Shown piece after piece: positions 1 to 9,298 of a stretch of 64,000 bases of DNA. The DNA is from Fundicoccus_A sp052115865. GTDB taxonomy: Bacteria > Bacillota > Bacilli > Lactobacillales > Aerococcaceae. A program made the translations under genes and the position numbers. Under the pieces are notes generated by a model. That model made no database searches, had not been told where the DNA came from, and saw nothing but the letters and a program-made list of their open reading frames with translations. How positions within the stretch are numbered: position 1 is the stretch's first letter; the number at the start of each line of letters is the position of its first letter. Location: contig NZ_JBQKME010000001.1 in the NCBI RefSeq assembly GCF_052115865.1, positions 124,001 to 188,000 of the forward strand, in the 5' to 3' direction.

Positions 1-146
1 GAATTATTGGTTTTGGAATTATTGATTTGGGCTTATAAAAAATAAAATGCTTATTAATAACGAATTACTGAAATCCCTTTCACAAAACTGTTCTAATATG
101 CGATTTGCAAGAATATACTACTTTGCAAAAAAGTGTAAAAAAGAGG

Positions 147-175
147 AATTAACCGGTTGTAAACGTTGGTATAAT
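147..175 (+). promoter_or_regulatory. putative promoter of the solute-binding protein gene
   Basis: A perfect TATAAT lies at 170-175 with a weak -35 (TTAACC at 149-154). A CcpA-type cre-like box overlaps the -10, so repression by preferred sugars would be expected. The leader would then be about 125 nt long. Confidence 0.5.
158..171 (+). promoter_or_regulatory. cre-like catabolite-repression box
   Basis: TGTAAACGTTGGTA matches 12 of 14 positions of the Gram-positive cre consensus TGWAARCGNTWNCA and overlaps the -10 hexamer. A second, weaker cre-like sequence with an AAGCGTTTT core lies at 227-240. Assignment is by eye from the consensus. Confidence 0.45.
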
Positions 176-247
176 AGGTATTTAACAAAAAAATAAAACA
201 ACAAAAAAGAATAGTTGATATAATTCTGGAAGCGTTTTACATTATAG

Positions 248-275
248 TTGCAAGTAGATTGACAATCTACTGCAA
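248..275 (+). other. 5'-UTR stem-loop
   Basis: AGTAGATT at 253-260 pairs with AATCTACT at 264-271, extended by TTGC/GCAA around one bulged A. No T-run follows, so it is not a terminator. It could stabilise the mRNA or bind a regulator between the promoter and the ribosome binding site. Confidence 0.5.
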
Positions 276-307
276 GTAAAAAAATAGATATAAAGGAGAG
301 AGTATAG

Positions 308-1828
308 ATGTCAATAAATTGGAAAAAGACGCTAAAATCATCAGCAAGTATTTTAGCAGCAGCAATGGTAGTTATGAGTGGTAGTGGAATTTCAAATGTT
401 TCAGCACAAGAGGATGGAGAGGCACTTATAGATGAACTAGTAATTATGGCTCCTACATTTGAAACAACAGCTCCACCAGCAGATAATGGATGGGAATTAG
501 CAATGGAAGAGTTAACTGGTAAAAAGGTACAAATTAACTGGGTACCGAATGTTAACTATTCTGATCGAATGAACGTTACTTTAGCCTCTAATGCGACTCC
601 ACACATAATGACAATTCAAGGGAAAGACCCTGGGTTCTTAAATTCTGCAGAAGCAGGTGCATTCTGGGATTTAACAGAGTATATTCCTCAATATGAGAAT
701 TTAAGTAATGTAAATGAAGACGTATTATTGAACTCATCAGTAAACGGAACAATTTATGGTATTCCAAGAACTAGAGATGTGATGCGCTCAACAGCTATCA
801 TACGTACTGACTGGTTAGAAAATCTTGGTTTAGAAGTTCCTACTACTGTTGATGAACTATATGATGTAATGTATGCATTTTCTCATGATGATCCAGATGG
901 AAATGGTGAAGATGATACAACAGGTATGATTGTTACAACTTATACTGGACCATTTGATACATTAAGTATTTGGATGGGAGCACCAAACGTTTGGGGAGTA
1001 GAAGACGGTCAAATTATTCCTGCATTTTCTACTGATGAATACAAAGAATCATTAAACTTACTTAGAAAGATGTATGAAGAAGGTTTAATTAATGAAGACT
1101 TTACAACTCTAAGTCCAGACGACTGGGATGCAGCAATGTTTAATGGTCAAGGTGGGGTAATTCTTGATGTTTACTCAAGAGCAATGGCAATTAACAACCT
1201 ATTCTTAGATCAAGCTGGTGAAGAACAAGGACAATATGTTGAGATTACTGGTACTTTATTAGATTCTGAAGGAAATGAATATGGTCAACCAACTGATGGA
1301 TATTCAGGAATTTTAGCTATCTCTAAACAAAGTGTTCCGACAGAAGAGGAATTACACGAAGTATTAACTTTCTTAGATACTTTAACTACACCTGAAGGGG
1401 TTAACTTATTAAACCACGGTATTGAAGGTGTGACTTATAATTTAGATGAAGATGGCTATTTAGTTCCAATTGAAGGAGGTCATGAACTTGATGGTTATTC
1501 ATTAGCGCAAATTTCAATGTATGGTGAAGGATTACATACAATGAGACCAGAGGGAACGCTAGCTGAAACAAGATATCGTTTAATGGAAGAAAATGAAGAA
1601 AATGCAGTATTTAACCCTGCAGCATCTCTTGTATCTGATTTATATGCACGTCAAGGTACACAGTTAGATGAAATTATCTCTGATGCACGTGTACAATATA
1701 TTGCTGGTTTAATTGATGAAACTGATTGGGACGCTGCTGTTGAACGTTGGTATTCAAGTGGTGGACAAGAAGTAGTCGATGAATTAACAGCTTTATATCA
1801 AGAAGCACAAGCAGCACAAGGGAATTAA
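308..1828 (+). CDS. carbohydrate ABC transporter extracellular solute-binding protein (LplA/YtcQ-type)
   Basis: 506 residues of the family 1 solute-binding fold that captures oligosaccharides and delivers them to the two permeases directly downstream. The first 33 residues form a Sec signal peptide (Lys-rich start, hydrophobic core, VSA|QE cleavage-like site). There is no lipobox cysteine, which is unusual for a Gram-positive binding protein. A start is supported by AAAGGAGAG nine bases upstream. The neighbouring genes (AldA, GH106-like, GH35) suggest a rhamnose- or galactose-containing pectic oligosaccharide as ligand; the ligand itself is inference. Confidence 0.9.
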   Translation: MSINWKKTLKSSASILAAAMVVMSGSGISNVSAQEDGEALIDELVIMAPTFETTAPPADNGWELAMEELTGKKVQINWVPNVNYSDRMNVTLASNATPHIMTIQGKDPGFLNSAEAGAFWDLTEYIPQYENLSNVNEDVLLNSSVNGTIYGIPRTRDVMRSTAIIRTDWLENLGLEVPTTVDELYDVMYAFSHDDPDGNGEDDTTGMIVTTYTGPFDTLSIWMGAPNVWGVEDGQIIPAFSTDEYKESLNLLRKMYEEGLINEDFTTLSPDDWDAAMFNGQGGVILDVYSRAMAINNLFLDQAGEEQGQYVEITGTLLDSEGNEYGQPTDGYSGILAISKQSVPTEEELHEVLTFLDTLTTPEGVNLLNHGIEGVTYNLDEDGYLVPIEGGHELDGYSLAQISMYGEGLHTMRPEGTLAETRYRLMEENEENAVFNPAASLVSDLYARQGTQLDEIISDARVQYIAGLIDETDWDAAVERWYSSGGQEVVDELTALYQEAQAAQGN

Positions 1829-1838
1829 AAATTTAAGT

Positions 1839-1868
1839 GGGAGACTGTTAAAAGTCTCCCTTCTTTTT
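1839..1868 (+). terminator. intercistronic stem-loop between binding protein and permease genes
   Basis: GGGAGACT at 1839-1846 pairs with AGTCTCCC at 1853-1860 and is followed by TTCTTTTTA. A partial terminator or processing hairpin here would give more binding protein than permease, the usual stoichiometry for these systems. Confidence 0.75.
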
Positions 1869-1887
1869 AAAGAAAGGATGTTATGAC

Positions 1888-2862
1888 ATGGCTGCTACAA
1901 TTGAAAAAACAACTAATTCTTCGCTAACTTTCAAAGAAAAAGCAAAAATGAGTTGGGAAGAAGATAAAAAGAATCTACTCAAAAATAAGTATCTATACAT
2001 TATGTTAATACCTGGAGTTATTTATTTTATCTTATTTAGATATGCCCCAATGTATGGAATCGTTATTGCCTTTAAAAACTATGTACCCTTTTTAGGTATA
2101 AATGGTAGTAAGTGGGTAGGCTTTGAACATTTTAGATACTTTTTTGATAGTCCTGATTTTATGAGGCTACTGACTAATACGCTATGGATTGCATTTTTAA
2201 GTTTAGTCATATCTTTTCCAATTCCTATATTTTTGGCTATTCTATTAAATGAACTTCGGAGTGAGACATATAAAAAGTTTGTTCAAACGTCAGTATATGT
2301 TCCTCACTTTTTATCATGGACAATCGTAGTAGGACTTACACACACTTTATTCTCAATAAATGGTGGAGTTATTACCGAATTGGTTGAATTGTTTTTTGGA
2401 GAAAGAATTAATTTCTTAGCCGATCCAGCTTGGTTTAGGCCGATGATTATTCTTCAAGGTGTTTGGAAAGGTGCAGGTTGGGGGACAATTATTTTCTTAG
2501 CAGCTCTATCTAACGTATCTCCAGAACAATACGAAGCAGCAATTATGGATGGTGCAGGTAGATTTAGAAGAATTTGGCATATTACCTTGCCAGCGATCAG
2601 ACCAACTGTTGTTATTATGCTTATCTTAAATATGGGGTCAATATTAAATACAGGTTTTGACCAAATTTACTTGATGACAAATGCCTTAAATAGATCAGTA
2701 GCTGATGTGTTCGATACGTATGTGTATCAAGTCGGTATCAATCAAGGTTCTTATTCATATAGTACGGCTGTTGGTTTATTTAAATCCTTAGTCAGCATCA
2801 TACTTATACTAGGAACTGATTTTATCGCTAAACGTATCGATCCAGATAGTGGACTATTCTAA
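1888..2862 (+). CDS. carbohydrate ABC transporter permease (LplB-type)
   Basis: 324-residue integral membrane permease of the MalF-like class. A cytoplasmic N-terminal stretch of about 30 residues precedes six predicted membrane segments. The EAA loop that contacts the ATPase is clear (YEAAIMDGAGRFRRIWHITLP). It partners with the permease encoded 17 bases downstream and the binding protein upstream. No ATPase gene lies in the operon, so a shared MsmX-type ATPase encoded elsewhere is likely. The ribosome binding site is AGAAAGGATG. Confidence 0.93.
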   Translation: MAATIEKTTNSSLTFKEKAKMSWEEDKKNLLKNKYLYIMLIPGVIYFILFRYAPMYGIVIAFKNYVPFLGINGSKWVGFEHFRYFFDSPDFMRLLTNTLWIAFLSLVISFPIPIFLAILLNELRSETYKKFVQTSVYVPHFLSWTIVVGLTHTLFSINGGVITELVELFFGERINFLADPAWFRPMIILQGVWKGAGWGTIIFLAALSNVSPEQYEAAIMDGAGRFRRIWHITLPAIRPTVVIMLILNMGSILNTGFDQIYLMTNALNRSVADVFDTYVYQVGINQGSYSYSTAVGLFKSLVSIILILGTDFIAKRIDPDSGLF

Positions 2863-2879
2863 GAAAGGAGATTTTAACT

Positions 2880-3773
2880 ATGAGTTCAAGTGCAACAATA
2901 CATAAACTGCATAATACAAAACCTGGTAAAGTATTTGACTTTTTTAACATCATATTTTTATTTCTATTTGCAGCAGTTACTTTACTGCCTTTCATGTATG
3001 TGGTCGCAGGTTCTTTTGCAACAGAATCAGAATTAGCTAGAAGGGCTTTCTTTATTTGGCCTGAAACTTACACACTCAATGCATACAGACACATTTTTAC
3101 TTCAGATGCTTTTGTGAGAAGTATTATCAATACAATTGGAGTTACATTAGTTGGGACATTAACCCAGTTATTCTTCACTTTTACAATGGCTTATCCATTG
3201 TCTAAGCGAAACTTAAAAGGGAATAAATTTTTAATGAATATGGTTCTTTTTGCTATGTTATTTAGTGGTGGAATGATTCCTACATTCTTGGTTATTCAAG
3301 CTTTAGGTTTGATTGATACTTATTGGGCATTGATTTTACCTGGTGCTATCAATCCATTTAACTTAATCATTATCAGAAACTTTTTCCGAAATTTCTCCCA
3401 AGAATTAGAGGAGTCAGCAAAAATTGATGGAGCTTCAGAATTTCAAATTTTCTGGAAAATCGTACTTCCTTTATCAAAACCAATTATTGCGACATTCGCT
3501 CTGTTTTATGCTGTAGGTATTTGGAATGACTTTATGAGTCCATTACTTTACTTAAATGACAGTTCTAAATGGACATTACAATTGCTCTTAAGACAAGTGA
3601 CTATTTCTGCTGACCCTAATGCTTTAGGTGAAGTTGACCCTAACTATGTGCCGCCTGCAGAAGGTATGAAATTAGCGGTTATTGTTATTGCTACAGCACC
3701 TATTATGATGGTGTATCCATTCTTACAAAAACACTTTGCTAAAGGTATGATGATTGGATCTGTTAAAGGTTAA
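2880..3773 (+). CDS. carbohydrate ABC transporter permease (YtcP-type)
   Basis: 297-residue MalG-like permease with about six membrane segments and an EAA loop (LEESAKIDGASEFQIFWKIVLP). It forms the heterodimeric channel with the preceding LplB-type protein. Start follows AGAAAGGAG. It ends in the VKG tail typical of this subfamily. It is probably cotranscribed with the binding protein and perhaps with the aldehyde dehydrogenase after a 106-bp gap in which no terminator is visible. Confidence 0.93.
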   Translation: MSSSATIHKLHNTKPGKVFDFFNIIFLFLFAAVTLLPFMYVVAGSFATESELARRAFFIWPETYTLNAYRHIFTSDAFVRSIINTIGVTLVGTLTQLFFTFTMAYPLSKRNLKGNKFLMNMVLFAMLFSGGMIPTFLVIQALGLIDTYWALILPGAINPFNLIIIRNFFRNFSQELEESAKIDGASEFQIFWKIVLPLSKPIIATFALFYAVGIWNDFMSPLLYLNDSSKWTLQLLLRQVTISADPNALGEVDPNYVPPAEGMKLAVIVIATAPIMMVYPFLQKHFAKGMMIGSVKG

Positions 3774-3879
3774 ACCCTAACTTGCGTTTTACTCAACAAA
3801 TACTTTTGCCATAGTCAATTTAATTTATTACTATTAGTCAACTTTTATTTGAAAAGACAATCAAAAAAGGAGCTAGAAA

Positions 3880-5331
3880 ATGAATTTAGTATTAGACCAG
3901 TTTAAAATGTATATTGATGGTGAGTTCGTAGACGCAAGCAATAATGATACGTTTGATAATATTAATCCTTCAACTGGACAAGTTATTAATGCTGTTCCAA
4001 AAGCAACAGAAGAAGATTTAGAAAGAGCTTTGACGGCTGCAACACGTGCACAAAAAGAATGGAAACATGTGCCATCATCTGAAAGAGCTGAATATTTATT
4101 TAAAATATCGGATTTAATTATTGAACATAAAGAAGAATTTGCAAAAATTATTTCCCAAGAAGTTGGTAAAGTAACTGCCCAAGCAATTGGTGAAGTTGAA
4201 GCCACAGCAGAATATTTCAAATATTATGCTGGTTGGGCACGTAAATATGAAGGAGAAATTATTCCAAGTGATCGTCCTAATGAAAATATTTTAATTTTCA
4301 AAAAACCATTAGGGGTGATTGCAGGTATTTTACCTTGGAACTATCCATTCTTCTTAATCGCACGTAAAGTTGCTCCAGCTATTTTAACGGGAAATACAGT
4401 CGTATTAAAACCTTCAAGTAGTTCGCCAAACAATGCTTTAATTTTTGCTCAATTATTGGATGAAATTAAATTACCAAAAGGTGTTGTCAACATTTTATGT
4501 GGTGACCGTACAATTGGAAATCAAATGGCACTTAGTCCAAAAGTTGATATGATTTCGATTACAGGTTCAGTACCAGCAGGTCAATCAGTAATGGAAGCAG
4601 CAGCTAAAAATATTACTAAAGTAAACTTAGAATTAGGTGGAAAAGCACCATCGATTGTTTGGAAAGATGCAGACTTAGATTTAGCAGTCAAAGCAATTGT
4701 AGATTCGCGTGTAATAAACTCTGGCCAAGTATGTAACTGTACGGAAAGAGTTTATGTTCATGAAGACATAAAAGATGCTTTCTATGAAAAAATTGCTACA
4801 GCGATGAAGGCTGTGACTTATGGTGATCCATTAGCGGATGATTCAGTTGGGATGGGACCACTTATTACAAAATCTAGTTTAGATTCAGTCATTGAAAAAG
4901 TAGAAACTGCTAAAAAAGAAGGCGCAACTATATTAACTGGTGGAAACAAAGGTTCAAGTGATGGTTACTTCTTCGAGCCTACTGTTATTGTAGATGCAAA
5001 AAATGATATGGACATTATGAAAAATGAAATTTTTGGACCAGTACTTCCAGTTGGAACTTTCAAAACATTAGATGAAGCACTTGAATTAGCTAATGATTCA
5101 GACTTTGGCTTAACTTCAGCTATTTTCACCAATAATACAAATGTAATGATGAAATTCATTAACAATATGGATGCTGGTGAAGTTTATGTAAATAGAGAGA
5201 GTTTTGAAGCTATCCAAGGTTACCATGCTGGTTGGAAAAAATCAGGAATCGGTGGAGCAGATGGTCGTCATGGTTTAGAAGAATTTTTAGCAACAACAGT
5301 TGCTTATATTGATTATGATTTGAACGCTTAA
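3880..5331 (+). CDS. aldA: aldehyde dehydrogenase, lactaldehyde/glycolaldehyde type
   Basis: 483-residue NAD-dependent aldehyde dehydrogenase of the ALDH superfamily. Catalytic Cys285 lies in SGQVCNC and the general base Glu251 in LELGGK; LPWNYP and FGPVLPV are also present. Length, the Cys position and the GFHAGW/SGIGGADG-like C-terminus resemble E. coli AldA, which oxidises L-lactaldehyde to L-lactate. L-lactaldehyde is the product of rhamnose and fucose breakdown, so this fits a rhamnogalacturonan locus. No RhaA/B/D genes are in the window, so the source of lactaldehyde is inferred. The start follows AAAAAAGGAG. Confidence 0.85.
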   Translation: MNLVLDQFKMYIDGEFVDASNNDTFDNINPSTGQVINAVPKATEEDLERALTAATRAQKEWKHVPSSERAEYLFKISDLIIEHKEEFAKIISQEVGKVTAQAIGEVEATAEYFKYYAGWARKYEGEIIPSDRPNENILIFKKPLGVIAGILPWNYPFFLIARKVAPAILTGNTVVLKPSSSSPNNALIFAQLLDEIKLPKGVVNILCGDRTIGNQMALSPKVDMISITGSVPAGQSVMEAAAKNITKVNLELGGKAPSIVWKDADLDLAVKAIVDSRVINSGQVCNCTERVYVHEDIKDAFYEKIATAMKAVTYGDPLADDSVGMGPLITKSSLDSVIEKVETAKKEGATILTGGNKGSSDGYFFEPTVIVDAKNDMDIMKNEIFGPVLPVGTFKTLDEALELANDSDFGLTSAIFTNNTNVMMKFINNMDAGEVYVNRESFEAIQGYHAGWKKSGIGGADGRHGLEEFLATTVAYIDYDLNA

Positions 5332-5363
5332 ATTAAAATTTTGATTATAAAGGTGTAATTTAA

Positions 5364-6656
5364 ATGAAGAAAAGATATGTTCAAGTAGGAGTTGGAGGTA
5401 GAGCAAGATTCTTTTATGAATCAATTGCTTCTACCTATAAAGATACAAGTGAATTAGTAGGAGTTTGTGACATCTCACAAACTCGTATGGATTTTGTCAA
5501 TAAAAAAGTAACAAAAACGTATGGCTATGAAAATCCAGTTCCTACTTATTTAAATCATGAATTTGAAAAAATGCTGGATGAACTTAAACCGGATGCAGTG
5601 ATTGTTACCAGTGTCGATCGGACACACGATTATTATATTATTGCGTCAATGGAAAAAGGTTATGATGTAATTACAGAAAAACCTATGACGATTGATGCAG
5701 AAAAGACACAAGCAATTTTAGATTGTCAAGCTAAGACAGGTCGAAAATTAACTGTGACATTTAATTATCGTTATGCACCACATAACTCAAAGATTAAAGA
5801 ATTAATTCAAGAGGATGTTATCGGTAAAGTGCATTCTATTCATTTTGAGTGGTTATTAAATACTCAACATGGGGCAGATTATTTTAGAAGATGGCATCGT
5901 AATAAAAAGAATAGTGGTGGTTTATTAGTTCATAAATCAACCCACCATTTTGATTTAGTTAATTTCTGGTTAAATTCCTCTCCTAAAGAAGTATTTGCTT
6001 ATGGGGATTTAAATTTTTATGGTAGAGCTAATGCTGAAAGAAGAGGTATAAAATCATACTATCCAAGATATTATGAAAGTGGTCATCTTGAAGACGATCC
6101 ATTTGCAATTGATTTAACTGCTACAGAAGAACTAAGAGAACTCTATCTAAATGCTGAAAATGATAGTGGTTATATCCGTGACCGTAATGTGTTTTCTGAT
6201 GAAATTTCAATCGAAGATACTTTAGGGGTAACGGTCAAATACAATAGTGGAACCATTCTTACTTATTCTTTAAATGCTTATATGCCTTGGGAAGGTTTCA
6301 ATGTAGCGATTAATGGCGATAAAGGTCGAATTGAACTAAAAGTAATGGAAAATTCTTACATCAATTCAGGTGGTAAGAAAGAAAATGAAGGTGCTTTGGA
6401 ACAATTATCATTAATGGTTTACCCACTTTTTGCTGAACCTTATGAAGTGGAAATTAATACCGAAGCAGGTGGACATGGTGGAGGAGATCCAAAATTATTA
6501 GATGATATTTTTGGTGAAGCAAAAGAAGATCCACTGAATCGAGCAGCTGGTCATGAAGATGGTGCACTGTCAATTCTAACAGGTATTGCTGCCAACCAGT
6601 CAATTGCATCAGGTCAGCCAATAAAAATTAATGATTTAGTCAATTTTCATAAATAA
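5364..6656 (+). CDS. Gfo/Idh/MocA family oxidoreductase
   Basis: 430-residue NAD(P)-dependent sugar dehydrogenase-like protein. An N-terminal Rossmann fold starts with GVGGRA at residues 9-14, and the conserved EKP motif is at 105-107. The C-terminal alpha/beta domain is longer than in the shortest family members. It follows aldA by 32 bases and probably belongs to the same operon. Family members act on uronates, inositols, amino sugars or glycosides; the substrate here is not determinable. A role in processing galacturonate- or rhamnose-derived sugars is an inference from context. Confidence 0.85.
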   Translation: MKKRYVQVGVGGRARFFYESIASTYKDTSELVGVCDISQTRMDFVNKKVTKTYGYENPVPTYLNHEFEKMLDELKPDAVIVTSVDRTHDYYIIASMEKGYDVITEKPMTIDAEKTQAILDCQAKTGRKLTVTFNYRYAPHNSKIKELIQEDVIGKVHSIHFEWLLNTQHGADYFRRWHRNKKNSGGLLVHKSTHHFDLVNFWLNSSPKEVFAYGDLNFYGRANAERRGIKSYYPRYYESGHLEDDPFAIDLTATEELRELYLNAENDSGYIRDRNVFSDEISIEDTLGVTVKYNSGTILTYSLNAYMPWEGFNVAINGDKGRIELKVMENSYINSGGKKENEGALEQLSLMVYPLFAEPYEVEINTEAGGHGGGDPKLLDDIFGEAKEDPLNRAAGHEDGALSILTGIAANQSIASGQPIKINDLVNFHK

Positions 6657-6738
6657 AGTAGTCGAATTAAGATCTTAGGGATAGATATATTCTTAAGGTC
6701 TTAAAGTCATTGGAGAAAATAAATTAAGTATAAGTACT

Positions 6739-6878
6739 CGCATATCTACAAGGCGTGGCCCATTCATATGTGCCAATAGAACGTCTCCGCTTCGCTACGC
6801 ATAGGTATCACTAAGTGCTGAAGCACTAAGTGATACCGCAATGGCACCTATGAATGGTCATTTTCTTGTAGATATGCG
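6739..6878. repeat. 140-bp long inverted-repeat element (MITE-like or structured RNA)
   Basis: Outer arms CGCATATCTACAAG (6739-6752) and CTTGTAGATATGCG (6865-6878) are perfectly complementary over 14 bp. Further in, CATTCATATGTGCCA pairs with TGGCACCTATGAATG with few mismatches. An inner 16-bp arm pair lies at 6804-6819 and 6822-6837. A roughly 27-base part of the left side stays unpaired. No target-site duplication or coding potential is evident. It separates the dehydrogenase gene from the next glycosidase gene. Confidence 0.65.
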
Positions 6879-6937
6879 TGATTTTAACTATATTACAAAA
6901 TGCAATTTTAAATCGTAATGGAAATGGTGGTTGGATA

Positions 6938-9247
6938 ATGAAGGTACAGTTTTTGAATCCGGAAAGGCAGTATACGGCTTATCCTTTTTGGTTTTGGAAT
7001 GATGCACTGGATGAAGGTGAAATCATAAGACAAATAAATGAAATGAATCATAAGGGGATTCATGGGTTTGTGTTACATTCTAGGATAGGATTACCAGAAG
7101 ATATAGCCTATTTAAGTGACAAATTTTTCTATTTTGTAAAAATCGCAGTTGCAGAAGCTAAACGATTGGATATGACTGTTATCTTATATGATGAAGGAAT
7201 GTATCCTTCTGGTTCAGCCAATGGTCAAGTTGTGAGGAAAAATCCAGAGTTTGCTTCTAAAGGAATCTATAGTGTCAAGGCAGATGATTTTATTGAGCTA
7301 AAGAACGGTTTTCAACAAATATTATTTAAATTTACTTTTAATAGTAGTGAGAAGAAAATAGTGCAAGCGGATTCTCAAGAGCCTTTAGAAAATGTCTATT
7401 ATTTGGTACATGAAGATTCCAAAGGAACTATTCGGGGGATTCATTATGGGGAAGATGATGGAGAAGAAAATGCTCCGCTCTCTGTTGACTTATTAAATAG
7501 GGATGCAGTAAATAGCTTTATTGAACTGACGCATCAACGTTATTATGAGGAATTATCTGATTATTTTGGGTCAACGATTATCGGCTTCTTTACAGATGAA
7601 CCGGATATATTAGGCAGAAATGCTCCAAAAAAGATGTTGCCATTTAACGAAAGTTTATTTGAACTTTTAAAAGAGGGAGGATTTTCTTTAGAAGAAATTG
7701 CTTTGACTACTTTAGAAAGTCATACTAGTCTGCGACGTCAAAAATATAGAAAAATAGCGAAAAATCTACTAAGTGAGCATTATTATAAACCAATATCCTC
7801 TTGGTGTGACAGACATGGAATATTTCTAACTGGACATCCAGAAAATAGTGATGACATTGGCTTGCAAGAACATTTTCATATTCCAGGACAAGATACTGTT
7901 TGGCGTTGGGTTGCGCCAGAGAATGACTTAAATATAAATGGCCCGCATTCAACATTAGCAAAGTGTTCTTCAGATGCTGCTAGACATATGGGGATTGGCA
8001 GAAATGCGAATGAAGTATTTGGTTGTTGTGGTAAGGCTGGCATTCAATGGTCGTTTTCACCTAAAGATATGAAATGGTATTTGAATTGGCTCTTTATTCG
8101 TGGTGTTAATCTGATTATTCCACATGCTTTCTTTTATTCGATAAAGGGGAAAAGAAGAGATGAGCGGGCACCAGATGTAGGCATGCATAATTTATGGTGG
8201 GAGCATTATGATTTATTTACGACATTTATTAAACGTTGCAGTTATATGTTGAGTTCAAGTGTGAATCAAACTAATATTGCTGTTTTGGCAGAGTCTGATT
8301 TCTTACCACACGAGGGGATTGACCAGCTATATGAGCAGCAAATCGAATTTAATTATTTGTTAGATGATTATTTATTTAATGGAAAAGTTAAAGTCGATGG
8401 TTGTCACTTGTTAATTGAGCAACAGTCCTATAATACTTTGCTCATACCAAAAAGTTACGGGCAAACACAAAAAGTACAAGAACTATTACAATCCTTTGAA
8501 GAAGCTGGCGGGAAAATAATTATTTTTGATGACTTTTTTGAAGAGGCAATATTAGATTCACTAAAGAACAATCATGTTTCTGGCTTAAAAATAGTGGGAC
8601 AAGCTGTCGAGAATATTCGCATGTCTACAATAACTAAAGACCAAAAGAAATTTTATGCGCTTTCTAATGAAGGATTTGAAGTGATTGATTTAGAGCTAGT
8701 ATTTATTAATCCAACTAATAGTTTTGAAGTATGGGATCCGTTGAAGGGAACAATTGAGGCATATCAAACGAAGGATAGTACTTCTGCTCTTAGATTAAAA
8801 GGGAATGAATTCGTTTTTATAAGTGAGACGGAAGGAAAAGGGAATCCATATTTTGAAATAGCTGAAGCGACTACAACGATAGTTCAGCCGTATGTTAAAT
8901 CTTCAGATCAATTAGTTTCAGATTTTGGTTCTTGGACAATCATTGAAGGTATGGAAACTTATTCTGGTTCAGTTACTTATACTATAGATTTTTTAAATAA
9001 AGACAAACTTAAGCAAGACAAAGACTACCTATTGGATTTAGACGAAGTAAGGGAATTTGTGACGCTTTATATAAATGGCGAGGAAAGAGATACGCTCTTT
9101 TGGGCTCCTTATCAATTTGTTGTAAAGGGAGATGACTTAATAGATTCTGAGATACAACTTAAGGTAACCAATACTTTAGCGAACCGCTATGATGGAGCTA
9201 AATTGGATTCAGGCTTACTCGATCAGATTCATTTGTTTGAGATTTAA
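6938..9247 (+). CDS. glycoside hydrolase, GH106-like (putative alpha-L-rhamnosidase)
   Basis: About 769 residues, predicted cytoplasmic because no signal peptide is seen. The N-terminal block with PFWFWNDAL, YDEGMYPSGSANG and a catalytic-type Glu in FFTDEPD resembles the GH106-type barrel. A C-terminal beta-rich part (about residues 640-769) looks like a jelly-roll domain. GH106 enzymes remove alpha-L-rhamnose, which fits a rhamnogalacturonan locus, but this protein is shorter than typical GH106 and could belong to an unassigned related family. ATG 6938 is chosen because the homologous sequence starts there; upstream in-frame codons overlap the inverted repeat. Confidence 0.6.
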   Translation: MKVQFLNPERQYTAYPFWFWNDALDEGEIIRQINEMNHKGIHGFVLHSRIGLPEDIAYLSDKFFYFVKIAVAEAKRLDMTVILYDEGMYPSGSANGQVVRKNPEFASKGIYSVKADDFIELKNGFQQILFKFTFNSSEKKIVQADSQEPLENVYYLVHEDSKGTIRGIHYGEDDGEENAPLSVDLLNRDAVNSFIELTHQRYYEELSDYFGSTIIGFFTDEPDILGRNAPKKMLPFNESLFELLKEGGFSLEEIALTTLESHTSLRRQKYRKIAKNLLSEHYYKPISSWCDRHGIFLTGHPENSDDIGLQEHFHIPGQDTVWRWVAPENDLNINGPHSTLAKCSSDAARHMGIGRNANEVFGCCGKAGIQWSFSPKDMKWYLNWLFIRGVNLIIPHAFFYSIKGKRRDERAPDVGMHNLWWEHYDLFTTFIKRCSYMLSSSVNQTNIAVLAESDFLPHEGIDQLYEQQIEFNYLLDDYLFNGKVKVDGCHLLIEQQSYNTLLIPKSYGQTQKVQELLQSFEEAGGKIIIFDDFFEEAILDSLKNNHVSGLKIVGQAVENIRMSTITKDQKKFYALSNEGFEVIDLELVFINPTNSFEVWDPLKGTIEAYQTKDSTSALRLKGNEFVFISETEGKGNPYFEIAEATTTIVQPYVKSSDQLVSDFGSWTIIEGMETYSGSVTYTIDFLNKDKLKQDKDYLLDLDEVREFVTLYINGEERDTLFWAPYQFVVKGDDLIDSEIQLKVTNTLANRYDGAKLDSGLLDQIHLFEI

Positions 9248-9298
9248 TTGTATAAATATTAATCTAAAAAGCTTTTAAGAAAAGGGGTGATAAAATCG

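Larger units (their letters stand above)
1..307. other. intergenic region upstream of the first sugar ABC locus
   Basis: No complete gene is visible. Frame 1 is open from base 1 to a TAA at 43-45, which could be the tail of a gene lying upstream, but 14 codons are too few to judge. The rest is AT-rich leader DNA containing a promoter near 147-175, cre-like boxes and a strong 5'-UTR hairpin, listed separately. Confidence 0.5.

Noticed and set aside
3873..4220. 115-residue minus-strand ORF inside aldA
   Set aside because: Shadow ORF in a strongly supported coding region.
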